Counted from the first letter of the stretch, positions 1 through 7,517 are shown. The stretch is DNA of 64,000 bases from an uncultured Prevotellaceae bacterium (GCA_949295905.1 CASFNA010000003.1:1-64000), one strand, 5' to 3'. Made by a program: numbers and translations. Notes: generated by a model not told the origin, from the letters alone.

Positions 1-1
1 C

Positions 2-364
2 AAGATGGAGAATGTCAAGGGCAACAGCGACAGCGAGGGCTTCGTGAACTTCGAGAAGACCGAAACTTCCATAACCATAGCCATTGGCAATGCTGATGTG
101 ACGATAAATGAAGGCAGCCGCATGAAGGGCGACAAGCTTTACATGGACATGGACATATCTGCAGTGGGCGGTGCGATAACTGTTGAGGCCGTGTTCGGTG
201 ACAATGATTTCACTTCTACAGGCATAAGCAGGCCTACGATTGTCGTTGACAACGGTGTCGAGGCTATCTACGACCTCAACGGCCGCAAGCTGAACGAGAT
301 GCAGAAGGGCATCAACATCGTGCGCAAGGCTGACGGAACAACCGTGAAGGTGTTGAAGAAATAA
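2..364 (+). CDS. C-terminal part of an unidentified secreted protein (5' end outside window)
   Basis: An open frame runs in from the left edge and stops at 364. About 120 residues are visible. Most of it reads as beta-strand-rich extracellular sequence with no family I recognise. The last 35 residues (IYDLNGRKL, then a GINIVRKADG segment, then KVLKK) resemble the short C-terminal tails of Bacteroidales secreted proteins, and the two M6 proteases in this window end in a similar way. This suggests a surface or secreted protein using a T9SS-like C-terminal signal; that is inference. The internal Met at position 5 is not claimed as the start, because the frame is open upstream. A strong hairpin terminator follows 30 bp after the stop. 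Confidence 0.7.
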   Translation, partial: KMENVKGNSDSEGFVNFEKTETSITIAIGNADVTINEGSRMKGDKLYMDMDISAVGGAITVEAVFGDNDFTSTGISRPTIVVDNGVEAIYDLNGRKLNEMQKGINIVRKADGTTVKVLKK

Positions 365-393
365 GCTGAATAAACAACGGATAATCGACATGC

Positions 394-430
394 AACTCCC
401 GTGCTCCGCAATGGCGCACGGGAGTTTTTT
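394..430 (+). terminator. Rho-independent terminator
   Basis: An 11-bp stem AACTCCCGTGC (394-404) pairs with GCACGGGAGTT (416-426) and runs straight into a T-tract. It ends the partial gene at the left edge. Confidence 0.85.
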
Positions 431-450
431 GTGTGAAGGGAGGTAGGGGA

Positions 451-481
451 AGCCCCCACCCAACCTCCCCGAGGGGAGGAG
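451..481. repeat. GC-rich palindromic repeat (CCTCCCCGAGGGGAGG type)
   Basis: AGCCCCCACC... followed by the palindrome CCTCCCCGAGGGGAGG. This is one of at least eleven intergenic copies in the window, just downstream of the first terminator. Confidence 0.8.
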
Positions 482-508
482 AACTGGTTGGCCGGGTTGC
501 GAAAGGGG

Positions 509-738
509 TTCATCCGCAAATCTGTTGGATGAAATAAAAGCCCTATTAATGAAAACACCCAGCTTTAATCCAGGCAGTCGGTAGCTGTCATGCCGCACAG
601 GGATGCGGCATCCAGGAAACTACAGACATGGCAAATCACACAGGCTGCATACACTGAATGCCGCATCCCTGTGCGGCATGACAGCTACCGACTGCCTGGT
701 TAAAGAACTTGATGCCATCCAACAGATTTGCGGATGAA
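509..738. mobile_element. Small inverted-repeat element with TTCATCCGCA ends
   Basis: TTCATCCGCAAATCTGTTGG begins at 509, and its 23-bp reverse complement ends the element at 738. Inside lies a second perfect inverted repeat of 41 bp (570-610 with 659-699, containing TGCCGCACAGGGATGCGGCA) around a 48-bp loop. There is no coding capacity. The same terminal sequence bounds two other elements in the window and abuts a 22-bp-unit array here, at 741. The structure resembles a MITE or fold-back element; whether it moves is unknown. Confidence 0.6.
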
Positions 739-740
739 CC

Positions 741-828
741 GTGAAAGGCGGCAAACGGCAATGCGAAAGGCCGTGTTTTGGCGGCTGAAAGGCGGTCTTT
801 TGGAAGGAGAAAGGCCACCTTTTGCAAA
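741..828. repeat. 4 x 22-bp unit array, copy 1
   Basis: Four consecutive 22-bp units (741, 763, 785, 807), each with a core like AAAGGCCGTGTTTTG or AAAGGCCACCTTTTG. It follows the TTCATCCGCA element after 2 bp. It lies between the first terminator and the RAYT promoter. Confidence 0.8.
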
Positions 829-937
829 ACCGCTGACATTCAGGTGGTTACGCATGGACGATGGAATAGGCTATAAGTTGGATGTAAGGCTGATGTGAAA
901 ATATGATGTGCTGAAAGCAAAACGTTGCCACATGTTA

Positions 938-967
938 TTGCGTTGTCTTGATTTTTTGCTATATTTG
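938..967 (+). promoter_or_regulatory. Bacteroidales-type promoter upstream of the RAYT gene
   Basis: TTG (938-940), a 19-bp spacer and TATATTTG (960-967) fit the -33/-7 pattern. Transcription would start near 974 and read through the left inverted arm into the transposase gene at 1194. Confidence 0.55.
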
Positions 968-1068
968 CCTCGCATATCCGTATTCGAATGCGGAATACAG
1001 CTTCATGGAATTTGACAATGGGCTATGAAAATCCAAGTCTCATGGATGTAAATCCGTGGCATTCCATT

Positions 1069-1133
1069 GTCCCCGAAGGGGGCGAACCATGCTTAACCGC
1101 ATGTGGAGCGACCGCAGGGAGCGGAACTTGCGG
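1069..1133. repeat. Left 65-bp inverted arm of the RAYT locus
   Basis: Starts GTCCCCGAAGGGGGCGAACC and ends GGAGCGGAACTTGCGG. It matches 1698-1762 in inverted orientation with one mismatch. The arm holds the hairpins CCCCGAAGGGG and CCGCAGGGAGCGG, as expected of REP-type sequences recognised by RAYT proteins. Confidence 0.75.
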
Positions 1134-1151
1134 ATATGATACGATACCACT

Positions 1152-1193
1152 TTCCGTCCCCGAAGGGGGCGAACATCTGCAATATACACAGAC
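1152..1193. repeat. Dispersed repeat with CCCCGAAGGGGGCGA core
   Basis: TTTCCGTCCCCGAAGGGGGC, then an A/T-rich stretch with ATACACA. A close relative lies at about 54049-54086 and a shorter one at about 33506-33522, both inside TTCATCCGCA-bounded elements. It sits directly before the transposase start codon. Confidence 0.55.
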
Positions 1194-1646
1194 ATGAGCT
1201 ATACAAGACTGCTTTACCACATCGTATTTCGCCCGAAGGACAGCGTGCCTGCGATAGCCGTGGAGCATGAGGAATGTCTGTACCGATATGTCTGGGGCTT
1301 CGTGAAATCAAAGGGTTGCGTGCTGTATCGCATAGGAGGTATGCCCGACCATATACACATGTTGGTGCAGATGCCTCCTTCGTTGGCCGTGGCTGACTTT
1401 ATGCGCGACTTGAAAACATCGTCGAGCATATTCATGCGTGACGAGCATGACAAGTTCCCTCTATTCTGCGGTTGGGGCAAGTCATACTGTGCTTTGACAT
1501 GTTCCGCATCGGCGAAGGACAGAGTCGTGGAGTATATAAAAGGACAGAAAGAACACCATAAAAAGACGGGCTTCCGTGAAGAACTGCTGTCTTTGCTTGA
1601 AGAAAGCGGTGTGGATGTGGATATTAGATATTTTCTCATAGAATAA
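1194..1646 (+). CDS. REP-associated tyrosine transposase (IS200/IS605-type HUH, RAYT)
   Basis: A 150-residue Y1 transposase-fold protein. The HUH pair is visible as HIH at residues 53-55 (GGMPDHIHM), and the likely nucleophile is Tyr114 in VVEYIKGQKEHHKK. This length and the MPDHIHM/QKEHHKK signature are typical of the single-copy RAYT group, which cuts and joins single-stranded DNA at REP hairpins rather than moving as an ordinary insertion sequence. The gene stands alone, with no TnpB, between two 65-bp inverted arms rich in small hairpins, so the arms are probable substrates. All catalytic residues are intact. Identification as a Y1 transposase is firm; the RAYT role is inferred from family knowledge and the flanks. 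Confidence 0.88.
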   Translation: MSYTRLLYHIVFRPKDSVPAIAVEHEECLYRYVWGFVKSKGCVLYRIGGMPDHIHMLVQMPPSLAVADFMRDLKTSSSIFMRDEHDKFPLFCGWGKSYCALTCSASAKDRVVEYIKGQKEHHKKTGFREELLSLLEESGVDVDIRYFLIE

Positions 1647-1697
1647 TGAGTGGCTGCTGTTCGCCCTCTTCGAGGACGATGTTAAGTAGTCAGCCTA

Positions 1698-1762
1698 CCG
1701 CAAGTTCCGCTCCCTGCGGTCGCTCCACATGCGGTTAAGCATGGTTTGCCCCCTTCGGGGAC
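1698..1762. repeat. Right 65-bp inverted arm of the RAYT locus
   Basis: Reverse complement of 1069-1133 with a single mismatch. Together the arms bound a 694-bp unit containing the transposase gene. Confidence 0.75.
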
Positions 1763-2018
1763 GGGACTTGTAAGTTGGAAAGTTAGTAAGACTGCCGCCT
1801 TTTACGTTGGAACTAATAAGTAAAAGTTAAAAATCAAACGGCATGTAAGTGTCAATGCAGCCGCCTTTTATGATGAAATTAAAAAGGAACAAATAAAAAA
1901 CTGGCAGCTTGCAAGAGTCAAGACACATGTCTTTAACTTCTTAGTGAGCATGGCGAGCGATAACTTCTATAAATCCTTTAACTTCTAAATATAACCTCTT
2001 TAACCTCTAAAAACAACC
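1763..2018. other. Non-coding stretch before the DUF2851 gene
   Basis: Two related segments begin GCCGCCTTTTA (about 1794 and 1860). They are followed by an A/T-rich tract and a pyrimidine-rich leader (TTTAACTTC, CTCTTTAACCTC) ending just before the ATG at 2019. No promoter of the usual type and no gene was seen. Confidence 0.5.
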
Positions 2019-3377
2019 ATGGAAGCCTTGCTGCAATACGTGTGGAAGCACAAGATGTTCCCCCTGAAGCCTTTGGAGACGACCGACGGGCAGGCCGTCG
2101 AGGTAATAGACACCGGCCTGCCGAACCGCGACGCGGGGCCCGACTTCTTCAACGCGAAGGTGAAAATCGGCGGCACGGTGTGGATTGGCAACGTCGAGAT
2201 ACATGAGCGCGCGTCGCTTTGGCGCGTTCACGGGCACGACGGCGACAGGCGGTATGACAACGTGGTGCTGCATATCGTGGGCGAGGCCGATGCCGACGCA
2301 TACACGAGCGAGGGCCGAAGGGTGGCGCAGGTGAGGCTCGACGTGCCGCCGCAGGTGGCCGAAGGCTACGCCGCCCTGCTGCATGAAGACCGCTATCCGC
2401 CGTGCCGCGCCGTCATCCCACAGCTCGACCGCCTGACCGTTCACGGCTGGTTGAGCCGCCTGGTGGCCGAGCGCATGGAGCGCAAGACGGCCGACATAGC
2501 TGCGAGGGTGGAGCGTTGCGGCGGCTCGTGGGAAGAGGCTTTGTTCGTTACGATGGCGCGCACGTTCGGCTTCGGCGTCAACGGCGACGCCTTTGAGCGT
2601 TGGGCAGGGGGCGGATGGCTGCAAGCGGCGGCGCACCATAGGGACGATTTGTTCCAGGTTGAGGCTCTTTTCTTCGGCCAGGCCGGGCTGCTCGACCCCG
2701 AGACGATGCCCGCGCGTTACCGCGAGGCGGCCACCGAGGACGGGTATTTCGGCAAGTTGAAGGCCGAATACGCGTATCTCGCCCACAAGTTCGGGCTCCG
2801 GGCTATGGACGGCGGCGAGTGGAAGTTCCTGCGTATGCGTCCGCAGAACTTCCCGTACATACGCCTGTCGCAGCTTGCAAACCTGTACCACTCGCGCCGC
2901 AGCGACTTGAGCCGCCTAGCGGAGTGCGCCACCGCGGACGACATGCGCCGCCTGCTGCGCACCGAGGCCACGCCTTACTGGCAGGAGCACTACGTATTCG
3001 GCGCGCCGAGCCGCCGCGCAAGGAAGGCTCTCTCGGCGGCTTCGCTCGACGTTATAATCATCAACACTGCCCTGCCCGTGCTCTTCGCCTATGGCCGTCA
3101 CCGCATGGACGAGAGCCTTTGCGGCCGCTCCTTGGACATGCTCGCGCAGCTGAAGGCGGAGAACAACCACATGGTGCGCCTCTGGGCGGAGTGCGGCTTG
3201 CAGGCCGAGAGCGCGGCCGACAGCCAGGCGTTAATACAGCTCAAGCGCGAGTATTGCGACCGTAAGGACTGCCTTAGGTGCCGCATAGGGTATGAGTATT
3301 TGAGGAAAAGCCCCCTCCCGGCCTCCCCGAAGCCCCTCCCAACCGCCTCGAGGGGAGGAGACTTGATTTGCGGATGA
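2019..3377 (+). CDS. DUF2851 family protein
   Basis: A 452-residue soluble protein that I recognise as DUF2851, a Bacteroidetes family of unknown function. The N-terminus (EALLQYVWKHKMF) and the segments PNRDAGPDFFNAKVKIG and GNVEIHERASLW are characteristic. A Cys-rich end, CDRKDCLRCRIGYEYL, may bind metal. The last 20 or so codons (SPLPASPKPLPTASRGG...) are translated from a GC-rich palindromic repeat that runs into the gene at 3309, so the ancestral C-terminus was probably near GYEYLRK. A pyrimidine-rich leader precedes the ATG. I see no signal peptide or membrane segment. Confidence 0.85.
   Translation: MEALLQYVWKHKMFPLKPLETTDGQAVEVIDTGLPNRDAGPDFFNAKVKIGGTVWIGNVEIHERASLWRVHGHDGDRRYDNVVLHIVGEADADAYTSEGRRVAQVRLDVPPQVAEGYAALLHEDRYPPCRAVIPQLDRLTVHGWLSRLVAERMERKTADIAARVERCGGSWEEALFVTMARTFGFGVNGDAFERWAGGGWLQAAAHHRDDLFQVEALFFGQAGLLDPETMPARYREAATEDGYFGKLKAEYAYLAHKFGLRAMDGGEWKFLRMRPQNFPYIRLSQLANLYHSRRSDLSRLAECATADDMRRLLRTEATPYWQEHYVFGAPSRRARKALSAASLDVIIINTALPVLFAYGRHRMDESLCGRSLDMLAQLKAENNHMVRLWAECGLQAESAADSQALIQLKREYCDRKDCLRCRIGYEYLRKSPLPASPKPLPTASRGGDLICG
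3309..3361. repeat. GC-rich palindromic repeat inside the DUF2851 3' end
   Basis: A double copy, CCCCTCCCGGCCTCCCCGAA then CCTCGAGGGGAGGAG. It supplies the final codons of the upstream gene. Confidence 0.75.
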
Positions 3378-3379
3378 AC
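3364..3379. repeat. Solo end of the TTCATCCGCA element family
   Basis: GATTTGCGGATGAACT matches the right end of the 509-738 element and likewise abuts a 22-bp-unit array, at 3381. No partner end was seen nearby. Confidence 0.55.
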
Positions 3380-3380
3380 T

Positions 3381-3468
3381 GCGAAAGACGGCAAATCGCG
3401 ATGCAAAAGGTGGCCTTTTGGTGTGTAAAAGGCCACCTTTTGCAGGCTAAAAGACGGCATATTGGTAA
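3381..3468. repeat. 4 x 22-bp unit array, copy 2
   Basis: Units at 3381, 3403, 3425 and 3447. Units 2 and 3 pair: AAAAGGTGGCCTTTT with AAAAGGCCACCTTTT. The GGTGG/CCACC change relative to other copies is compensated on both sides of the stem. Confidence 0.8.
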
Positions 3469-3482
3469 GCCGTTGATTATCA

Positions 3483-3560
3483 ACGGCTTATCAGGCTAAT
3501 GTGATCTATCGGGCATATTGGGCCAAATAAGCCAAATGAGCATGATGAGCCGGATGCGCC
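3483..3560. repeat. Low-complexity GAGCC/AATAAGCC repeat tract
   Basis: Short degenerate repeats such as GGGCCAAATAAGCCAAATGA and GATGAGCCGGATG. Similar tracts occur at about 11856-11946 and 16484-16520. Confidence 0.45.
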
Positions 3561-3592
3561 ATTGCTGCGAAATGGCAGGCAACGGTAAACCA

Positions 3593-3648
3593 ACTCCTCC
3601 CCTCGGGGAGGTCGGGAGGGGCTTCCTCTTATTTGGGGAGGGGGCTTC
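3593..3648. repeat. Double GC-rich palindromic repeat
   Basis: CTCCTCCCCTCGGGGAGGTC, then GGGAGGGGCTTCC and a second GGGGAGGGGGCTT. It lies just upstream of the thioesterase promoter. Confidence 0.7.
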
Positions 3649-3665
3649 TTTTCATTCTTTTTTAT

Positions 3666-3696
3666 TTTGCATTTCGCTTAACTTGCACTATCTTTG
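3666..3696 (+). promoter_or_regulatory. Promoter of the thioesterase gene; mRNA nearly leaderless
   Basis: TTTG (3666-3669), a 19-bp spacer and TATCTTTG (3689-3696) match the -33/-7 consensus exactly. The -7 element ends 9 bp before the ATG at 3705, so the mRNA would carry only a few untranslated bases. Confidence 0.75.
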
Positions 3697-3704
3697 CACC
3701 CATC

Positions 3705-4097
3705 ATGGACTATATATTCACTACACGGATGCAGGTGCGCGACTATGAGTGCGACATCGAGGGCATTGTAAACAACGCCAACTACCTGCATTACGCCGAG
3801 CATACACGCCACTTGTTCCTGAAAAAGTGCGGACTTAGCTTCGCCGAGATGCACCGGCGCGGCACCGACGCCGTGGTGGCACGCATGAACTTGCAGTACA
3901 AGACGCCGCTAAGGTGCGATGACGAGTTCATATCCTGCATCAACCTGAAGAAGGAAGGGTTGCGCTACGTGTTCTACCAGGACATCTACCGCGCCTCCGA
4001 CAACAAGCTCTGCTTCAAGGGAGTAATCGACCTTGTGTGCCTTGTTGACGGCCGTCTGGCCCACAGCAAGGAGTACGACGAGGCGTTCGGGCTATAG
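3705..4097 (+). CDS. Acyl-CoA thioesterase, YbgC/4-hydroxybenzoyl-CoA thioesterase-like
   Basis: A 130-residue single hot-dog domain protein, expected to hydrolyse acyl-CoA thioesters in the cytoplasm. The N-terminal signature RMQVRDYECDIEGIVNNANY is the family's active-site region (usually D-x-D-x-x-G-x-V-N-N-x-x-Y), with the Asp and the VNN-NY block present. I chose ATG 3705 because the promoter's -7 element lies at 3689-3696. A longer frame opening at 3633 would start inside the promoter and adds a hydrophobic stretch the family lacks. The substrate is not predictable. A GC-rich repeat follows the stop. Confidence 0.85.
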   Translation: MDYIFTTRMQVRDYECDIEGIVNNANYLHYAEHTRHLFLKKCGLSFAEMHRRGTDAVVARMNLQYKTPLRCDDEFISCINLKKEGLRYVFYQDIYRASDNKLCFKGVIDLVCLVDGRLAHSKEYDEAFGL

Positions 4098-4112
4098 ATT
4101 TAAGATAAGAAA

Positions 4113-4144
4113 CACCCACCCCAACCCTCCCAAAGGGAGGGAGC
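4113..4144. repeat. GC-rich palindromic repeat
   Basis: CACCCCAACCCTCCCAAAGG then GAGGGAGC. This is a weaker variant of the family, placed between the thioesterase and dprA. The rest of the gap (4145-4243) is a pyrimidine-rich leader with TTATTCCCAGCTCTC. Confidence 0.6.
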
Positions 4145-4243
4145 ATGATATGCAGCGGTGGCATGGCATCGCTTGTTTTCTCAAATTTCACATTATTCCC
4201 AGCTCTCTCAAAAGCTCCCAGTTCGCCCTAAATATCATTTAAG

Positions 4244-5374
4244 ATGAACGAAACAGAGACGCTTTCCGCCTTAATCCTCGCTTCGCTCGACCGACTGCAG
4301 CCGGGCACGGCAGTGCAGCTGTGCCGCGCGGCGGGCAGCGTGCAGGCTGTAATCGACAACCGGCGCGACATACGCAGCATAGCCCCTGCCGCGCCGCAGC
4401 GCGTGGTCGAGGCACTGGCCGACGTCGAGGCGGCGCGTCGCAAGGCAGAGGGCGAAGTGGAATATGCCATGCGCACGGGCGTGAAGACGCTCGTATGGGG
4501 CGGCGAGGGCTATCCCCGGCGGCTCGCTTCGTGTGAAGACGCGCCGTTAGTGCTTTTCTTCCGCGGTGAGGGAAGGCTCGACAGCCGCCGCGTAATAAGC
4601 ATAGTGGGCACGCGCCGGTGCACCGCCTACGGGCAGGACTGCGTCCGTTCGTTCGTCAGCAGGCTGGCCGAGCTGTGCCCGGAGACGCTCGTAGTGAGCG
4701 GACTGGCTTACGGAATAGACATCTGCGCGCACCGCGATGCACTCGAAGCAGGGCTCGACACGGTGGCCGTACTTGCCCACGGGCTTGACAACCTCTATCC
4801 TCCGCGCCACAAGGACACCGCCGACCGTATGCTCCTGCACGGCGGACTGCTTACCGAACACTTTACCCACACCAACGCGGACAAGCTCAACTTTCTGCGC
4901 CGCAACCGCATAGTGGCCGGTCTGGCGGATGCCGTCATGGTGGCGGAGAGTGCAAGCCACGGCGGCGCACTTGTCACCGCGCGCCTCGCCCAAGGGTATG
5001 GCCGCGACGTGTTCGCCTTCCCCGGCCGCGTGGGCGACGAGTATTCGGAGGGCTGCAACAACCTAATCCGCGACAACAAGGCCGCCCTCGTGACCTCGGC
5101 CGACGACCTTGTGCGGGCCATGGGCTGGCAGGACGACGCCCGGTTGACGGCTGCCCGCCGACAGGGAATAGAGCGCACGCTCTTCCCCGAGCTGTCAACG
5201 GAGGAACAGGCCGTGGCCGACCTGCTCGCGAAAGACAACGACCGCCAGCTCGACCAGCTTGCCGCCGCCACGGGAATGGCCGTAGGACACCTCGCCGCCG
5301 TGATGTTCTCGCTCGAGATGAAAGGGCTGGTGAAGTGCCGCGCGGGAGGAGTTTACCATTTAATAAGAAGTTAA
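4244..5374 (+). CDS. dprA: DNA processing protein DprA
   Basis: A 376-residue protein of the DprA/Smf family, which binds incoming single-stranded DNA in natural transformation and loads RecA. An N-terminal SAM/helix-hairpin-like region precedes the Rossmann core, marked by ISIVGTRRCTAYG, VVSGLAYGIDICAHRDAL, FLRRNRIVAGLADAVMVAES and SHGGALVTARLAQ. The C-terminal 60 residues look like the DprA winged helix. The stop codon lies at the edge of a hairpin arm (5375-5394) that pairs with the leader of dusB. dprA, dusB and tcdA run in the same direction with 80-140 bp gaps and may form one transcript. Confidence 0.93.
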   Translation: MNETETLSALILASLDRLQPGTAVQLCRAAGSVQAVIDNRRDIRSIAPAAPQRVVEALADVEAARRKAEGEVEYAMRTGVKTLVWGGEGYPRRLASCEDAPLVLFFRGEGRLDSRRVISIVGTRRCTAYGQDCVRSFVSRLAELCPETLVVSGLAYGIDICAHRDALEAGLDTVAVLAHGLDNLYPPRHKDTADRMLLHGGLLTEHFTHTNADKLNFLRRNRIVAGLADAVMVAESASHGGALVTARLAQGYGRDVFAFPGRVGDEYSEGCNNLIRDNKAALVTSADDLVRAMGWQDDARLTAARRQGIERTLFPELSTEEQAVADLLAKDNDRQLDQLAAATGMAVGHLAAVMFSLEMKGLVKCRAGGVYHLIRS

Positions 5375-5480
5375 AGAAGTTATAGAAGTTAAAGGAGTTA
5401 AAGGCAAATGCTTTGTTAAAAGGCACTTGGATATGTTCTTACGACCGGCACGGCATACGGCTTTAACTTCTATAACTTCT
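5375..5480. repeat. Intergenic hairpin with matched low-complexity arms (dprA-dusB)
   Basis: AGAAGTTATAGAAGTTAAAG (5375-5394) pairs perfectly with 5461-5480. After the left arm comes GGCAAATGCTTTG, a core that recurs in related hairpins. The right arm forms the pyrimidine-rich leader just before dusB. Confidence 0.65.
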
Positions 5481-5513
5481 GTAAATTCTCTAAATTCTAA
5501 AACAAAAAAGACA

Positions 5514-6530
5514 ATGAACATACGCGACATACAGTTCGGGCCGCGCCCGCTATTCCTCGCTCCGATGGAAGACGTGACCGACATAGGTTTCCGCCGCCTG
5601 TGCAAGAGGTACGGGGCGGCGATGGTATATACCGAGTTCGTCAGCGCCGAAGCCCTTGTGCGCTCGGTCAAGAGCACCGTGTCGAAACTGACAATCAGCG
5701 ACGACGAGCGTCCCGTTGGCATACAAATCTATGGCCGCGACGCAGAGTCGATGGCCGAGGCGGCCAAAATCGTGGAGCAGGCCAAGCCCGACTTAATCGA
5801 CCTTAACTTCGGTTGTCCGGTGAAGAAAGTGGCCGGCAAGGGTGCCGGAGCAGGCATGCTGCGCGACATTCCGCTGATGCTGAAGATTACGCGGGCGGTG
5901 GTCGATGCCGTGAAAGTGCCCGTAACGGTGAAGACAAGGCTCGGTTGGGACGCGCAGAACATCGTCATCGAAGACCTGGCCGAGCAGTTGCAGGACTGCG
6001 GCATAGAGGCTCTTACCATACACGGACGTACTCGTGCCCAGATGTACACCGGCGAGGCAGACTGGACTTTGATAGGCCGCGTGAAGCAGAACCCGCGCAT
6101 CCGCATCCCGATAATAGGCAACGGCGACATCCGCACGCCGGAAGAGGCCCGGCTGGCGTTCGAGCGTTACGGCGTGGATGCGGTGATGGTAGGTCGCGCC
6201 ACGTTCGGACATCCGTGGCTGTTCAAGGAAATGCGCGACTATCTCGACGGCCTCCCTGCGGACACGTCGCTTACAATCGACAAGAAAATAGACATCCTCG
6301 AGGAGCAGCTGCGCATCAACGTGGAGCGCATTGACGAGTACCGCGGCATACTGCACACGCGCCGCCACCTGGCGGCCAGCCCCGTGTTCAAGGGCATTCC
6401 CAACTTCCGACAGACGCGTATAGCCATGCTCCGCGCCGAGACTGTAAGCGAACTCATGGGCATATTGGAGCAATGCAGGGCGTTGTTGAGTACCTGCCCC
6501 AACCCTTCCGAAGGGAGGGAGCTTAATTAG
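5514..6530 (+). CDS. dusB: tRNA-dihydrouridine synthase (DusB-type)
   Basis: A 338-residue FMN-dependent TIM-barrel enzyme that reduces uridine to dihydrouridine in the tRNA D-loop. It shows APMEDVTD near the N-terminus, the catalytic-Cys motif LNFGCPVKKVAGKGAG (Cys101), TVKTRLGWD, TIHGRTRAQMYTG, GNGDI and VMVGRATFGHPW. I chose ATG 5514 because the product then starts MNIRDIQFGPRPLFLAPM like other family members. A longer open frame from 5427 is translated from the hairpin leader. The last codons (CPNPSEGRE...) come from a GC-rich repeat at 6495-6522. DusB rather than another Dus class is a family-level judgement. Confidence 0.92.
   Translation: MNIRDIQFGPRPLFLAPMEDVTDIGFRRLCKRYGAAMVYTEFVSAEALVRSVKSTVSKLTISDDERPVGIQIYGRDAESMAEAAKIVEQAKPDLIDLNFGCPVKKVAGKGAGAGMLRDIPLMLKITRAVVDAVKVPVTVKTRLGWDAQNIVIEDLAEQLQDCGIEALTIHGRTRAQMYTGEADWTLIGRVKQNPRIRIPIIGNGDIRTPEEARLAFERYGVDAVMVGRATFGHPWLFKEMRDYLDGLPADTSLTIDKKIDILEEQLRINVERIDEYRGILHTRRHLAASPVFKGIPNFRQTRIAMLRAETVSELMGILEQCRALLSTCPNPSEGRELN
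6495..6522. repeat. GC-rich palindromic repeat at the dusB 3' end
   Basis: TGCCCCAACCCTTCCGAAGG then GAGGGAGC. It encodes the final residues of DusB. Downstream (6531-6609) is a pyrimidine-rich leader (CCCAGTTCTCCCATAACTCC) before tcdA. Confidence 0.65.
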
Positions 6531-6609
6531 CCATTGCTATTTGCTCGATATTTTCCGGTTATCTCATTATTCCCAGTTCTCCCATAACTCCCTTAACCCC
6601 CATCAATAA

Positions 6610-7320
6610 ATGACTACCGACTACCAATCGCGTACGCGCCTGCTTGTAGGCGACGATGCAGCCAGGCGGCTTTCAGACATAAAAGTGATAGTGTTCGGCG
6701 TGGGCGGCGTGGGCAGCTGGTGCGTGGAAGGGCTTGTGCGTTCGGGCGTGAGGCGCGTCACCATCGTTGACCCCGACTGCGTTTGCCCCTCGAACGTCAA
6801 CCGCCAGCTCATGGCTACGGCCGAGACTGTGGGCCGTGTGAAGGTTGACGCGCTGAAGGAGCACCTGCTTACAATCAACCCCGAGGCCGAGATTGACGCG
6901 CGCCACGCAGCCTTTTGCGCGGACACGGCAGGCCAGTTCGACCTTGCGGAGTATGATTACGTAATCGACGCAATCGACAGCTTGCAGGACAAGATGCTGC
7001 TCATACGCACGGCGTGCGATTCTCTGGCCACGCTGTTCTCATCGATGGGAGCCGCCCGTAAGCTCGACCCTACGCGTGTAAGCGTGGCCGAGTTCTGGAA
7101 GGTGCAGGGCTGTCCGCTCGCCCGTTCGCTGCGCCAGGGCTTCAAGAAGAGCGGCATGCTGCCCTCGCGCAAGTTCCGGTGCGTGTACAGCGACGAACTG
7201 CTTGACAACGCCGGAACGCCCCAGGAGCCTCGCGCCAACGGCTCGATGGTGCACATAACGGCCGTGTTCGGCTTCACGCTGGCCGGCCTTGTAATCGGAG
7301 ACGCTGTAAAGGAAAGGTAA
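6610..7320 (+). CDS. tcdA: tRNA threonylcarbamoyladenosine dehydratase TcdA
   Basis: A 236-residue member of the E1/ThiF/MoeB superfamily that uses ATP to cyclise t6A37 of tRNA to ct6A. The nucleotide-binding loop VFGVGGVGSWCVEGLVRSGV (residues about 27-46), the Asp-Asn-Arg segment DPDCVCPSNVNRQL, and YVIDAIDSLQDKM with SSMGAARKLDP are hallmarks of TcdA rather than ThiF or MoeB. It lies downstream of dusB, so two tRNA-modification genes are neighbours. There is no own promoter of the usual type; a pyrimidine-rich leader precedes the ATG. Confidence 0.92.
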   Translation: MTTDYQSRTRLLVGDDAARRLSDIKVIVFGVGGVGSWCVEGLVRSGVRRVTIVDPDCVCPSNVNRQLMATAETVGRVKVDALKEHLLTINPEAEIDARHAAFCADTAGQFDLAEYDYVIDAIDSLQDKMLLIRTACDSLATLFSSMGAARKLDPTRVSVAEFWKVQGCPLARSLRQGFKKSGMLPSRKFRCVYSDELLDNAGTPQEPRANGSMVHITAVFGFTLAGLVIGDAVKER

Positions 7321-7340
7321 AAAGGTAAAAAAGTAAAACG

Positions 7341-7428
7341 GTAAAAGGCCGTCTTTCGCGCGATGAAAGACGGCCTTTTACGTTGCAATTGACGGCCTTT
7401 TACGGCGCGGAAGGCCGCCTTTTGCAAG
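7341..7428. repeat. 4 x 22-bp unit array, copy 3
   Basis: Units at 7341, 7363, 7385 and 7407. Units 1 and 2 form AAAGGCCGTCTTTC...GAAAGACGGCCTTT. It lies between the converging tcdA and M16 peptidase genes. Confidence 0.8.
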
Positions 7429-7474
7429 CTGTTGCGTAATGTGCTGAAAGCCAGGATGTTGGCAGTGCTGCACG

Positions 7475-7517
7475 AAAAAGCCCCCTTGCGGCGCGCTGTG
7501 CGCTGCAAGGGGGCTTT
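7475..7517 (-). terminator. Terminator of the M16 peptidase gene
   Basis: A 13-bp stem, AAAGCCCCCTTGC (7477-7489) with GCAAGGGGGCTTT (7505-7517). It gives a T-run in the minus direction, 25 bp past the peptidase stop, and could also work for tcdA. Confidence 0.8.

Noticed and set aside
741-828. 22-bp periodic arrays as possible CRISPR arrays
   Set aside because: Units are contiguous with no spacers, alternate in orientation, number at most four and recur at eleven intergenic sites. No cas genes were seen.
988-1197. 69-residue frame before the RAYT gene
   Set aside because: It is translated from the inverted arm and a dispersed repeat; no independent support.
3633-3704. N-terminally extended thioesterase with a hydrophobic leader
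   Set aside because: The extension overlaps the -33/-7 promoter and is absent from the family; ATG 3705 is used instead.
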